Below are positions 8,313 through 19,074 of a stretch of DNA of 64,000 bases, piece by piece. Numbering within the stretch: the stretch's first letter is position 1; each line of letters starts with the position of its first letter. This stretch comes from Pomphorhynchus laevis (lineage: Eukaryota > Acanthocephala > Palaeacanthocephala > Echinorhynchida > Pomphorhynchidae): contig WNNJ02003431.1 of the NCBI GenBank assembly GCA_012934845.2, positions 248,001-312,000 on the forward strand, written 5' to 3'. The notes beneath the pieces are model-generated. The model ran no database searches, was not told the origin of the DNA, and worked only from the letters and a program-made list of their open reading frames with translations. The translations under genes were made by a program, and so were the position numbers.

Positions 8313-11027
8313 ATGTACTCAACAATATTGGAAAAATACGTAAGTACTAATGATTTCAATTTTAGATCTTTTAAATGTAACAGAAAAAATTGTATAGTTT
8401 GTGATGTTATAAATAATAATAATTGTATCGTAAGTAATACGACAAACAAATGTTTTTCATTAAATATTAATAATAATTGTAACTGCAATACCCCAGGTGT
8501 AGTGTATCTTATACAATGTACATGTGGATTGCAATATATAGGAAAAACATATCAAATGTTAAAAACTAGGTTTAGGCAACACATATATAATATACAGCAT
8601 AATAGTCAAACTATATTTCATAAACATATGAGATTAATAGGACATGATATTAAAAACTGTAAATTATTTATTTTAGAACATATTATCGAAGAAAACATTT
8701 CAATATTAAATCAAAAACTATTAGAAAAAGAAGATTTTTGGATTAAAACGCTTAATTCCATGTACCCATTAGGATTGAATGACGTGGTACAAGGAATTGG
8801 CAGAAGTAGTATAATACATAATAAACAACTATATTATAATAATCCGGTTAAACGCAAACCAAGAAGTCATGGTGATAAAAGGAATAGGAAAAATAGAGTT
8901 AAAAATATTAAAAAAGATATGTATATAAATGAACAATTAGAAATATTAAAACAACTTTTAAGTGATAATAAGCTAAAAGATCTTTATGTAAATATAAGAA
9001 GTTTTTCTAAAAATATCATTTGTTCAATAAATCAAAAATTAATTAACGACTATGATAGGCTAAGTTGTATAATAGACAGTTATTGTAATACAAAATACTA
9101 TAATCGTACAATAAATGTAAATAATAACAATAGAAAATATACATTAACCATAAACTTCATTAATAAATGTATAGATAACATAAATATAGCCGGACTTTTA
9201 AATAATTCTAAAAGTAAAGAAATAATAGGGTCAGATTTAAGTAAATATATTCCTAAAATAAGGTATAAACTCCTACCACCATTAGGACGAAATATTTGTA
9301 ATTATAATAAAGAATTAAAATCAATATGTAAAGATAATATTAAAAACATAATGGAAACAAAATGCAATTGTAAAAGTCTTAGTGTTGATAAAATAAATGA
9401 ACATATATGTACCCATAATCTAGAATTAATTGAAAATTGTGAATTAAGAAAGCTGCTATCAAAAGGGTATAAATATAGATTAAATAATAACAACGACAAA
9501 AATAAAATATACAATTCGTTATATAATAACTTAAATGATTACTTTAGTAATCTGATTAATAGTGAAAGCTCGAATATATCTAAGATAAACATTTGGAAAG
9601 ATTATATATTTGATAAAATTAAAAATAAAATGAAAATAACAAACAATTATAAAAGGAAAGATAAAATTAATAAAGATATGTATAAAGAACTTACTAAATT
9701 AAAGGATAACTATATAATAACAACTATTGATAAAGCTAGTAATAACTTTGTCTTCATATGCAAAAAGCTTTATTATGATATACTAATGAAAGAGGTTAAT
9801 TCTAATGATTTAAATGTAAATCCAACATATGAACGTAGTGAGTTGAGTTTAGAAACAATTATTACAAGTCACTGTTCTATAATGGATAAAAAGGGTATAA
9901 AGGTTGAATTAGATAATAAAACTATACCTATATTATATTGGAATCCAAAATTACATAAAAATCCAATAAAACCTAGGTTCATATGTAGTGCGTTTAAATG
10001 TACATTAAAACCACTTTCTGTCTATATGAATAAAATATTTAAAGTAATTAAAGCACATTTTAAAAAATATTGCAAGGTAATCGAAATTAATACTGGTATA
10101 AAACACTATTTCAGTATTAATTCTACAAAAGAATTTTTAGAACAGACAAAAGGAATAAATTTTCAAAATATAAATACATACGATTTTAGTACGCTTTATA
10201 CAAATCTAGATTTAGTAGATATTAAAGAAGCGTTAGTAAAATTAATTAACCTTATATTCGGAAAAAGATATACATATATATGTTATAATAATTATAACGC
10301 CTATCTAACAAAAATTAAACCATCAAATAAATATAAATATATGGATAAAATTGAATTAATAGAATCCTTAAATATTTTGATAAATCAAAATTATTTAAAA
10401 GTAGGGACATCTATATTTAGACAAGTAAAAGGTGTTCCAATGGGTGGTAATAGTAGCCCAATTATAGCTGACTTGTTTTTAAGCTTTATAGAATATGAAT
10501 TTGTTCATAACTGTGTAAAAACTAAATCTAAACAATATAAATATATGAAATATATGTTTCGATACATTGATGATATATGTGTATTTAATTCTAATAATTT
10601 TTATTCAATTAGTGAGCACATTTATCCAGAAAGCCTTATTCTTAACAAAACCAATATTAATGATAAAGAAGGTGTATATCTAGATATGAACATTAAATTA
10701 ACATTAACTAAAACTACTATTAATTTATATCGTAAAGATGACATATTTAAATTTACAAGAAACATATTTTTGCATGAGCATTCATGCATACCATATAATA
10801 TAAAATATAATACATTAAATAATGAAATTTTAAGAATTGCAACAATATGTAATGATATTGGCTTTCTTCAAAATCATTTAAATAATTTAATAGATACATA
10901 TTTTAAACTAGGTTACTATAAAAATAACATCAAGCAGAAAATAGTAAAATATATAAATCAACACAATAATATAAAGAATAAATTTAAACTCTTAAGTGGC
11001 AAATTTTTATGGATGGATAATAAATAA
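8313..11027 (+). CDS. PLE protein: GIY-YIG endonuclease plus reverse transcriptase
   Basis: 904 codons with an ATG start and no internal stop. Residues 22-30 hold a CxxxxCxxC zinc-finger-like cluster. GVVYLI at 62-67 and YIGKT at 75-79 are the two halves of the GIY-YIG signature, with R86/R88 as candidates for the catalytic Arg and H90 just after. The RT follows: the PLE finger motif WNPKLHK at 543-549, motif A YDFSTLYTN at 623-631, GVPMGG at 707-712, and the catalytic YIDD at 751-754. PLE RTs are related to telomerase; the nuclease makes the priming nick. The protein is rich in Asn, Lys and Ile, following the AT-rich DNA. Pieces of this gene recur at 19.1-19.56 and 28.4-30.2 kb. It looks capable of activity, but expression is unknown. 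Confidence 0.9.
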   Translation: MYSTILEKYVSTNDFNFRSFKCNRKNCIVCDVINNNNCIVSNTTNKCFSLNINNNCNCNTPGVVYLIQCTCGLQYIGKTYQMLKTRFRQHIYNIQHNSQTIFHKHMRLIGHDIKNCKLFILEHIIEENISILNQKLLEKEDFWIKTLNSMYPLGLNDVVQGIGRSSIIHNKQLYYNNPVKRKPRSHGDKRNRKNRVKNIKKDMYINEQLEILKQLLSDNKLKDLYVNIRSFSKNIICSINQKLINDYDRLSCIIDSYCNTKYYNRTINVNNNNRKYTLTINFINKCIDNINIAGLLNNSKSKEIIGSDLSKYIPKIRYKLLPPLGRNICNYNKELKSICKDNIKNIMETKCNCKSLSVDKINEHICTHNLELIENCELRKLLSKGYKYRLNNNNDKNKIYNSLYNNLNDYFSNLINSESSNISKINIWKDYIFDKIKNKMKITNNYKRKDKINKDMYKELTKLKDNYIITTIDKASNNFVFICKKLYYDILMKEVNSNDLNVNPTYERSELSLETIITSHCSIMDKKGIKVELDNKTIPILYWNPKLHKNPIKPRFICSAFKCTLKPLSVYMNKIFKVIKAHFKKYCKVIEINTGIKHYFSINSTKEFLEQTKGINFQNINTYDFSTLYTNLDLVDIKEALVKLINLIFGKRYTYICYNNYNAYLTKIKPSNKYKYMDKIELIESLNILINQNYLKVGTSIFRQVKGVPMGGNSSPIIADLFLSFIEYEFVHNCVKTKSKQYKYMKYMFRYIDDICVFNSNNFYSISEHIYPESLILNKTNINDKEGVYLDMNIKLTLTKTTINLYRKDDIFKFTRNIFLHEHSCIPYNIKYNTLNNEILRIATICNDIGFLQNHLNNLIDTYFKLGYYKNNIKQKIVKYINQHNNIKNKFKLLSGKFLWMDNK

Positions 11028-11066
11028 TATACTTTGCATTAGAATAAGATACTAGATAGTTATTTC

Positions 11067-11169
11067 AGAGGAAATACATCATTAGCATGTATTTGGCCCC
11101 GCTGCTATGTTGGGTAGAGGAGTTAGGGGCCGAAACCTGATAGCATAGCAGTTCCTCCTGATGACCTCT
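11067..11169 (+). other. Conserved structured RNA region in the Naiad 3' UTR
   Basis: GAGGAA (11068) can pair with TTCCTC (11152). A hairpin AAATACAT/ATGTATTT follows. Then GGCCCC (11095) pairs with GGGGCC (11126), while CTGCTATG (11102) pairs with CATAGCAG (11144), and these last two stems interleave as a pseudoknot. GAAAC directly follows the GGGGCC strand and CTGATGA follows the closing helix. Related copies at 3.96 and 30.4 kb change bases on both sides of the stems and stay paired. A classical hammerhead order does not fit. Confidence 0.65.
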
Positions 11170-11404
11170 AATTCTTATTCTGATACAACGTCTGTTATTT
11201 ATTAGTCAATTCATAAAAATGACGTTTATTTTTAATTTTATTTATTTTATTTTTTATTTTTTAACTTGATTTAAATTATAGAAAATCTAAAAACAATTAT
11301 TAATTTTATTATTAAATTATTAAATTTTGATTTAGCATTATTATGTTTTGTTTATTTTATAATTATATAACAATACGTAGACTCAGTTAGCTGATTTAAT
11401 TAGT

Positions 11405-14020
11405 CTGATACAAGTAAAACTTTTATTGAACTTATTACATCTAAATACATAGTGATTGCGAACGGACTTACTGGACAGGACATTGCTCTTAAAGAAATCA
11501 CTGTCATTAGTCAAACTTTGCTGCAGATAATAATGAACCGAAAAACAAATTTAATCCGTAGAACTCTTTAAACACTCTATCTTTGAAAATTAGGTAAATT
11601 CATTGAATTACTTGAAGAAGCAAAGGTCTTGCAAATAAAAGCGTCTCAACAATACAAAGTGAGAGCAACAACGCCGCAGAACAAATTAAAATCTTTCTTG
11701 AGACTAATGCAATCTGATAAAATAGAAGCCGATATCATTGTATTAAGTCAAGAGTCGATAGAAAATCTAATTTCTAAACCTGATGATAAATATGAGGGAC
11801 AAGAAGTCTTGGATCATTTAAGAAAGCTACATCCAAGTGTGAAACATGTGACAAATGATACGAAATTAACTGCACCGATCAAAAATCGTGTAATACATCA
11901 CCCTTCCATATATTCAAAAATCGACGGAATTTTGATAGTTTAGGCAGCCAGACGAAATCATGGGAGTGGAGGTCCTTATGTTATTACTGCAACTGATTTT
12001 TGCCATATGCTCACATCATTTGGATTTTCTTTCACAAAATTGGCTGATGCCATCGCAATGTTTGCGATTCGTATAGCTAGTGAACCGATGCCTCCGAAAA
12101 CATTGGAAGCCTCTGTTGTTAGTCGCATAGTTGCTCTTAACAAACCCAGGAATTAGGCTTATTGGAGTGGGTGAAATTACTCGTAGAATAATTGGTAAGG
12201 CTATTATGATTATAGCACAGAAATATTTACAAGCAGTTGCAAGCAACATTCAATTGTGAGTTGGTCATTGCGGTGGTATAAGTTATGCTATACATTCAAT
12301 TTCAAGCTATTTTCATTCCAATGAGGAATATGGAGTTTTATTAGTTGATGCAAAGAACGCATTCAACATGGCTAATAGACGTGTCATGTTGTCGAATGTT
12401 GTTATGATCTGTCCAGCGCTATTACATGTTCTCTTGAATACATATTCTGGCGATGCAGTGTTAGTTGGACAAGGGGGAAACTTAAAATCCTGCGAAGGAT
12501 TTACGCAAGGTGATCCACTTGTAATGTCCGCATTTGTCATTACATCTTTGGCCTTAATAAATCGAATTCAAAGTCAGATACCCCATATAAAACTTATTTG
12601 GTACGCAGACGATTCAACATTCGTTGTAAAAATAAAAACCTTGAAATCGTTTGGAACCTACTCAGAGCAATACTTCCACAGTGTGGATATTTCATCAATC
12701 CGAACAAATCGAAATTATTAGTACATTCCAACTTAGTTGCTAAAGCAATTAATATATTTGGGAAAAATACATTTACATTATGATGGTTTGATAGTTCTTG
12801 GATCTCAGTGGGAACATAAAATTTCGTTGAACAGGTTTGTTGTGATAAAATAGGAGGGTGGACAGCGCTAGTTATAAAACTAGCCACAACTGTTCAATTC
12901 GATGCACAGTCAGCTTATGTTGCTTCTTGCGTCGGAGCGCAAGTAAAATGGACTCATTTATGTTGCAGTCCTGAATATAAATGGGAATGATTTACACCGC
13001 TCGAAGATGACATTAAGACTGGGATGATACAATCATTATTTGATGTTGAAATTGATGACAGCATTCGGGATGTTTGTTCATTCCCTACGGTTTTTTAATT
13101 GGAATTCGAAAGACGTCAACAGGTGTTGTCTATCAATATCGTTCATCATGCTTATTGACAAAAATGCTCCTTAATATAAATGACAAAAAGATAGAAGCTT
13201 TAATGGCAAAGACTTTGTCAGAAAAATAAAATTTAAGAAAGAGGTATATCAAAGTATATTAAACAAAATAATGGAAACTGGTCCATATGAAATAAAAAAG
13301 GTTTTGCGATATGCATCTTTAAAGGGAACATCTAATTGGTTAGCGTGTAAGCCTCTTGTATCTCAAGAATTTCACACGTCCACACAAGAATTTAAATATA
13401 CATTATGTGCTCGCTAAAATTTGACTCCTAGGAACTTGCCTAAACAGTGCATATGTAAACAACTAACAATTCATGCCCTCTCGTGTAAAATAGGACCACT
13501 CAATTTCATTCGGCGCAATGTAATTCGTGATTTTTTGTTTAAATCTATGAGTGAGTGTTGTTGGGGAGAGTATACTGAGCCATCATTGCGACCAGTAGAT
13601 AAAAGAACTTTTTTTGAAAATTCGATAACTACTCAACAAAAAGAGGCAAGGGCAGATATTGTTTGTAATGGACATTTTGGAGAGAGGCTGGAAAGGGCAT
13701 TTTTCAATGTCTGCATATGCAATAACCACGCTACTGCCTAAAAATCCACAGAGCAAGCTTCCCATTATCATGAACAACGAAAGTACGCGAAATACGACGA
13801 AAGGAATCGGGAAATTGAACACAGTGGATTCTGTCCATTACTATGGGCTGCTACAGGGACCGTGTTCAATATATGTTTAAGGGCTATAACAAGAAAAATG
13901 GCGGTTAAGCAAAAGTGGAACTATGTATCATTTATTACAAGGCTACGTGAAAAAATAAGTATCCTATTGGTGAGGGTGTTCAGCTAGTCTAAGGAATCAT
14001 CGAACAAGTAGCTGAGATAT
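11405..14020 (+). pseudogene. RT element with nuclease-like C-terminus, right part (broken)
   Basis: Translated stretches in order: KTFIELITSKYIV; the linker 11629-11943; ARRNHGSGGP; GVGEITRRIIGKA; motif A LLVDAKNAFNMANR at about 12345; motif B EGFTQGDPLVMS; the catalytic WYADDSTF at about 12597; a C-terminal block with EARADIVCNGHF and AFFNVCICN (13650-13720), resembling a restriction-like nuclease core; and a final block EHSGFCPLLW...VSFITRLREKIS (13815-13960). I know this lineup from abundant unnamed RT proteins of cnidarians, sponges and other invertebrates, but cannot name the family. At least five breaks are present. The N-terminal CXC part is at 7.64-7.96 kb. Confidence 0.6.
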
Positions 14021-14923
14021 TGAACAGAATTTGTGTTAAAGAATTCAAAATAAATTTTTGTTTTGAAAAGATTATTATTTAACTAATTAAGGCCCACTTG
14101 CGGGAACCTATGTCAATGTAATAAAAAATATAAAATTAAAAAAATATATTATTATAACATAATAATATAGTTTTGGACAATATTCCTTAACACAGCCAGA
14201 AAAAAATATCTACTTTTATACTGAATTAGATAAAATTGGATAACGACATTAGCAGGAATACATGATCTGATGACATATGGTATATGTAAATTCAATAAAA
14301 TCGTCACTATCTCAAAACCTTATTTGTACTCAGTTCACTGTTTCATTTTTATAAAAACTTACATCTACAGTAATCGTAATGTATGCACTTTTTTTAGAAC
14401 AATTGCTATGCCGTATGAAATTTGTTAATTTGTATTCGTATGATATTTGCTAATTTATAACCAAGTATTTTTATAAACCGATTTAAATTATGATGTGTCA
14501 TAAGGTTTCTTTTATCAACATAACATTGCAGGAAAATATACATTATTTTGAGGAATTGGATAACGCCATCAGCAAGAATATATTACCTAGTGACTTGATA
14601 CTCATAAATGTACTTACTGAATACCACAATTTATCATATCCCTTCTTATTGTGTCCAACCAAATCTACTTAGGACGCTTAAGGGGTCGTTTTCCTGATAC
14701 AACCAGGTCCATCAGCATGAGCTGTGGGTAATAATATATTACAAAAGTTAGGCTTATAACTTTGATTCTTAGTAATACGTATATTTTTTCAAGTTGATAT
14801 GGTAAAACGATATTAGAGAGGAGTTGGTAAGGAAGCTGATACCAATTTTGTAACGTAAGTTAATTTTTATTTTGAGATCAAAGAAGTATAAATTATATTC
14901 CCCGATTTTAGGTTTTAAAGCTA
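14021..14923. other. Intergenic DNA, weak internal repeat
   Basis: No gene recognised. A motif GGATAACGNCATNAGCANGA occurs at about 14238 and 14558 with similar surroundings, hinting at a diverged direct repeat of about 320 bp. Confidence 0.4.
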
Positions 14924-15260
14924 TCCGAGTAAACAATTTAAAGGTTTTAAGGGTCGTTTATATAAAATAGATGAACGATATCTGTATCCTAAATGATTGT
15001 AGGTTTTAAATCAATATTAGGTTGTAGGTAATTATTGGTGCTGGACCAAAGAAAAGAATAAATTACTTTTGATATTTCGCTAACTTATGTTAGCATCTTC
15101 AATAAATTATAATAAGGCAATGTAAGTAACAATATTTAATATTATATATTATATAATGTATGATGTCTATCAGAAAATGTAATTTTTTGAAGATGCTAAC
15201 AGAAGTTAGCGAAATATCAAAAATAATTTCTTCTTTTCGTTAATTCAGCTCCAATAATTA
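14924..15260. mobile_element. Foldback element, unit 1
   Basis: A 106-bp leader (14924-15029, containing AACAATTTAAAGGTTTTAAG) precedes a foldback block (15030-15260). The ends of that block, AATTATTGG...CCAATAATT, and about 75 bp inside them are inverted copies of each other. The right arm contains TGAAGATGCTAAC, a 4-base loop, GTTAGCGAAA, which is a hammerhead-like string. It is probably a non-autonomous MITE. Confidence 0.7.
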
Positions 15261-15437
15261 TTTATTTGTTTACTTGATAACTTTGAGCGACAATTATGAT
15301 TAACGACAGACCGGTTACGGCACCATATTAGATTACTATATTATCTTGAAAATTCTATTTAATAATTTAATTTCTTAAAAGATCACACGATAACTTTAAT
15401 TTTAGCATTTAACTCAAATTTTTCTAAAAAAATCAAT

Positions 15438-15555
15438 TGATTAAGGCCAAAATCAATACTGACAGGAATGGGCAGACAGCGGTGTAGTAATAATGCTGAT
15501 TAAGGCCAAAATCAATACTGACAAGAATGAACAGGCAGGGTATGGTAATGATGCA
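15438..15555 (+). repeat. 59-bp tandem duplication
   Basis: TGATTAAGGCCAAAATCAAT starts at 15438 and again at 15497, and both units end in TAATGATGC-like sequence. There are two units with several point differences. Confidence 0.85.
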
Positions 15556-15584
15556 CATGGTGCATCAAATTTCATCATCTTTCT

Positions 15585-15863
15585 TTCCGAGAAAACAATT
15601 TAAAGGTTTTAAGAGTCCTTAATATAAAATAGATGAACGGTGTCTGTATCCTAAATGATTGTAGGTTTTAAATTAATATTAGGTTGTAGGTAATTATTGG
15701 AGCAGGATCAAAGAAGAGAGGAAATTGTTTTTGATATTTCGCTAACTTCTGTTAGCATCTTCAGAAAATTACACAATTAGATAATTTTCTGAAGATGCTA
15801 ACAGTAGTTAGCGAAATATCAATAAAATAATTTCCTCTTTCCTCTGATCCAGCTCCAATAATT
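15585..15863. mobile_element. Foldback element, unit 2
   Basis: This repeats unit 1: leader at 15585-15691, then a 172-bp foldback (15692-15863) whose arms are nearly perfect over about 75 bp. The stem GCTAAC/GTTAGC is preceded by CTGAAGAT and followed by GAAATATCAATAAAA. Confidence 0.75.
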
Positions 15864-17250
15864 ATGTAATTCATAATATTTATTTAAGTGAAAAAATTTT
15901 AAATATGTAGAAAAAGTAAATGATGACGAGTAAAATATTCGAAGGAGAACCTTTGTAATGAGGTCAAGGTGTATGAAGTTGGAAGTCTAAGGAAGGACTG
16001 ATTCCATATAATGTAAACTGCATATATTAAACAGTTGCCGGGACGCACACTGAAGTACCAATATATACCTCTTAAGTAATAAAGTTACAAAACAAATAGT
16101 TAAGGGTTATTTAAAACGTTTTAGTAAAATGTAAGTACAAGTTTCAGTGAATATATTGTAATTTAAATGAAAAATATCGAGACCAATATACTACCATCCT
16201 CATTTGATTAATAAATCCCATTTATAACTCAATATTCAAACCGTATTATTCTTCAGTCATAAGTTGGCCTATTATTCTTTGTTTAATGTTTCCAATTCGC
16301 ATCATCATGTAGTTCTCGTTTAATAATTACTTAGTCAGACATATCTTACTAACCTCAGGATATTCATTTATGCAATGGTTGATTAGGGAATCAAGTTGTA
16401 CTTGCTTTTAGTTAATATCTCTTTGACGATTATTTAATCTTAAACTCATAACTTGACTTTTACCTACACGTTATGAGGCTTTTCGAATTTTGGGAATATG
16501 TCTCATACAACCACAACAAAGAAAAAAGGTTAACAAAACTTAGGAAATAACTTCTACAACGAGGATATTCTTACCACGAAGAATATCGAGATATTCTTCG
16601 AGTGTTAAAATTACGGTAATTTTCAATCATTGGGTAATTTTCTGAAGACGCTAACGGTAATTAGCGAAATATCAATAAAATAATTTATTCTTTCCTTTGA
16701 TCCAGCTTCAATAATTATTTATCAATAATGGATCAGTATCAACCATTTAAAATTTGGTTGTAGGTTTTAAATGAATATTTTAGTTTTTAAATAAACTCTG
16801 TGTCAAATTCATTCAATAATTTGAAATCTGAAGTTAGAGCGAAATATTCGAAGATATTTATAATATGTGTGTAATTCTGCAACAAATATATCATTTGTTT
16901 CTTAACAAACCCGTCTGTCGAGCTAGTTTAGTATACAATTTTTGTTAATGTTTATGCAAAAGCATAAATTACTAGCATTTTTGAAGTAAATTATTTAAAA
17001 TTCACAATAGGCTCAAAACAGCCAATTTCCAAAAGACTATTTAGATACAAAATTCTTATATTACAGCTTTCCAAGTGAAGCAATTTAAAGGTTTTACGGA
17101 TCCTTAGCACAGAATAGATGAACAGTGTATGTATCCATTGGTGATTGTAAATTAATTTTCGATGTCTACAAACAGAAATATTTGTTTTTAAATAGATTTG
17201 AAAATTCTTTTAACAAATAGAAAGTAAATTTTTACATTTTGGAATTTTGC
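15864..17250. other. Intergenic DNA with foldback fragments
   Basis: No gene recognised. A right-arm-only copy of the foldback lies at 16635-16716, and a diverged copy of its leader lies at about 17067-17150, just downstream of BRX1. The BRX1 3' UTR must also lie in the last part. Confidence 0.6.
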
Positions 17251-17255
17251 TTCCA

Positions 17256-17487
17256 TTACTTAAATATTGAATCAACAATATCACGCTTGTTCGTTGGCCA
17301 TTCCTCGGGCACGCGTTCTTCTCGTTTAACCTTTTCAACTATTTTCGAACCGTAGAGTCTACCCTTTTGCTTATTCTGTTGGGACTGCATTCGTCTAAGA
17401 AGATTTGGACTAATGTACATGTGATTTTTGTATAACAAACGACCGCCGAACAGCTTTTCTTGGATCAAAATCGGCTGCATGCAAAAC
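17256..17487 (-). CDS. BRX1: BRX1 ribosome biogenesis factor, exon 2 (last)
   Basis: This exon continues the protein from the exon at 20247-21022. On the minus strand the sequence ...CCATTTAG precedes GTTTTGC, so the acceptor AG is 17489-17488 and the exon begins at 17487. The split codon AG+G gives Arg and then FCMQPILIQEKLFGG, matching the IGPRF...FGG pattern of Brix1 proteins, followed by YISPNLLRRM and a basic tail ending DIVDSIFK. About 76 residues are encoded here, close to the length of the human C-terminal region. No consensus AATAAA stands within the next 60 bases. Confidence 0.85.
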
Positions 17488-17619
17488 CTAAATGGATAGA
17501 TTAAAATTGTAGATTTCTGATTTTGAACTTTATAAATGAATAGAAATAATTTTCAACAGATGCATTCAAATTTGCTTTTAATAAAACATCTTATTTAAAA
17601 AAATCACAATGTTTTCAAA

Positions 17620-18099
17620 TTAATCGTCATTTTCAACCGAGTCGGCTGTCTCAGTTTTATCGTCCTCTGCACTATCATCAGTTGTTGTATCCCCATTGAT
17701 CTTGTCGTCTTCTACTGAAGTTTCATCATCGGATTCTTCTTCGTTTACTGTCTCCTTTTCATCCGCTTCCACATCCACATTCTCGTCTGTGTCATTCTGC
17801 ATTGCCTCTGATGATTGTTCTTGCACGTCACTTGCAACTGAGACAATTTTACTAGTTCCGTCGGTGATAACATTCTTGTCTTCGTTTATTTCCTCTGCCT
17901 ATCCAGCTGTCGTTTCTCCTGACAACGCATCGATGCCATTCTCAGTCGATTTCATCAAGAAAGGATATTCCGCTCCATCCATGACGTCTTCATCTAATCG
18001 AACCTGGTCATAATCGTACAACATTCCTTGTTCGCCTGTATCGTTAACTTCCCCTTCTGTCTGGGCAACGGATGAGCAATGATCGCCTCCAGCATACAC
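17620..18099 (-). pseudogene. Acidic open frame inside the BRX1 intron, one stop
   Basis: A single minus-strand frame runs from 18099 to 17620, broken once by TAG at 17899-17901. The second half is almost all Asp, Glu, Thr and Ser (DENVDVEADEKETVNEEESD). It begins in a different frame inside the RT-element debris. I do not recognise it: it could be the element's acidic C-terminal tail, a captured host exon or simple sequence. It cannot be spliced into BRX1 upstream of exon 2 without destroying that well-conserved join. Confidence 0.35.
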
Positions 18100-19023
18100 G
18101 CCGCATTGCCCCTTTGAACAGCAGCGCGGAAGAAACTGGTGGTCGAAGGAGCAAATGCTCCAAGTGTCTCGATAGCTAACGGAACAAATGAGTATTGAGT
18201 ATGGTCAATACACTCGTACTTGTGCGTTTTCACTTCCTCTGCATCCGTTAAGACACATCATGTACCATCGATGGCACGAGTAATGGGACTCGTGGCCATC
18301 GTGTTTGGACATGTAAAGTCCCACACCAAGAGCTTTCTGCTCTCCGATAGTAATAGATATCCGCCATCGGGTCGTTTGCTGTCAATTCGGCTGAGACCAT
18401 TTGGCTCATGGCGACAGAAAACGTCGGCGGCTGTGAGTGCCATCTTGATTAGGTTATTAACCTTGGCATGGCGGATATAACGACTGCGTGTTCTAGGGCA
18501 ATCCAATCCATGTCTTCCGAAACAGTCGATTCGTGATCTACAACCGCATACCTGGGTTGTACAGATCTGTAGGCCCAAACGCAAAGCGACAGCAATTACC
18601 ATGCTATTGTCATCCAGTCGAGTTCCGAACGTGGTTATGATCCTGAAATGATCTTGAAAATAGAGACAAAACTGCTTTCAGTCGTGCTATGCTAACATCA
18701 TCCGTCAAGCTCCTAACCAGGCTTTCGTGACGTATATTTAGCAATAGTTGAGTCCACTGTCTCTGTAGGTGTGTTTCCAGTGGAATATCAGCCCCGCATA
18801 TGCTTTGCTACTCCAGCAATCCCTGTACATAAGCCGCGTCGTCATCTGCTTTAAAACCAGGCCGGACGCTTTGTAGGATTGAACCCGTTAGATTCTGAGA
18901 TCCGCTTACCGATGCCAAAAAACGCTGGCCCGGCGGTATTTTGCATTGATGGGATTCCCAGTCCTCCCATTGTAAGGTATTTTGACCTACCTTAGATATC
19001 AAATTCAAAGTATAAAAAAACAA
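17994..19023 (-). pseudogene. C-terminal debris of an RT element with PD-D nuclease motif
   Basis: On the minus strand 19023-18808 reads KIPPGQRFLASVSGS. Then 18602-18258 reads VALRLGLQI, CGCRSRIDCFGRHGLDC, GRHGLDCPRTRSRYIRHAKV, KRPDGGYLLLSESRKLLVWD and FTCP. Then 18233-17994 reads YSFVPLAIETLGAF and AVQRGNAA. The Cys/His cluster followed by PD-x13-D is the layout of restriction-like endonucleases at the C-terminus of some non-LTR elements. I recognise the block from unnamed invertebrate RT proteins; it belongs to a different subfamily from the 7.6-14.0 kb element. It is broken several times and lacks the RT itself. Confidence 0.6.
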
Positions 19024-19074
19024 TAAAATATATATTATTATTTATCATTAATACTAATATTTATGATAAATAAG

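Larger units (their letters stand above)
8040..11404 (+). mobile_element. Naiad-type Penelope-like element, apparently full length
   Basis: The element has a GC-richer leader (about 8070-8312), one long ORF (8313-11027) and a structured 3' region ending near TACGTAGACTCAGTTAGCTG at about 11375-11395. That terminal string recurs at 20.0, 32.27 and 36.98 kb, which marks the 3' end of the family. Its N-terminal GIY-YIG nuclease, instead of the C-terminal one of classical Penelope, is the mark of the Naiad/Chlamys clade. The left boundary is approximate. Remnants of a different RT element flank both sides, so it is nested. Confidence 0.85.

Noticed and set aside
11132-11164. Classical hammerhead ribozyme in the Naiad tail
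   Set aside because: GAAAC and CTGATGA are both present but in the wrong order relative to the stems.
14490-14672. 60-codon plus-strand frame
   Set aside because: No recognisable content, lies in repeat-rich DNA, and is within chance length for this composition.
17696-18013. Ser-rich plus-strand frame
   Set aside because: Mirror of the acidic Asp/Glu-rich minus-strand frame; Ser runs are what antisense of GAT/GAA codons gives.
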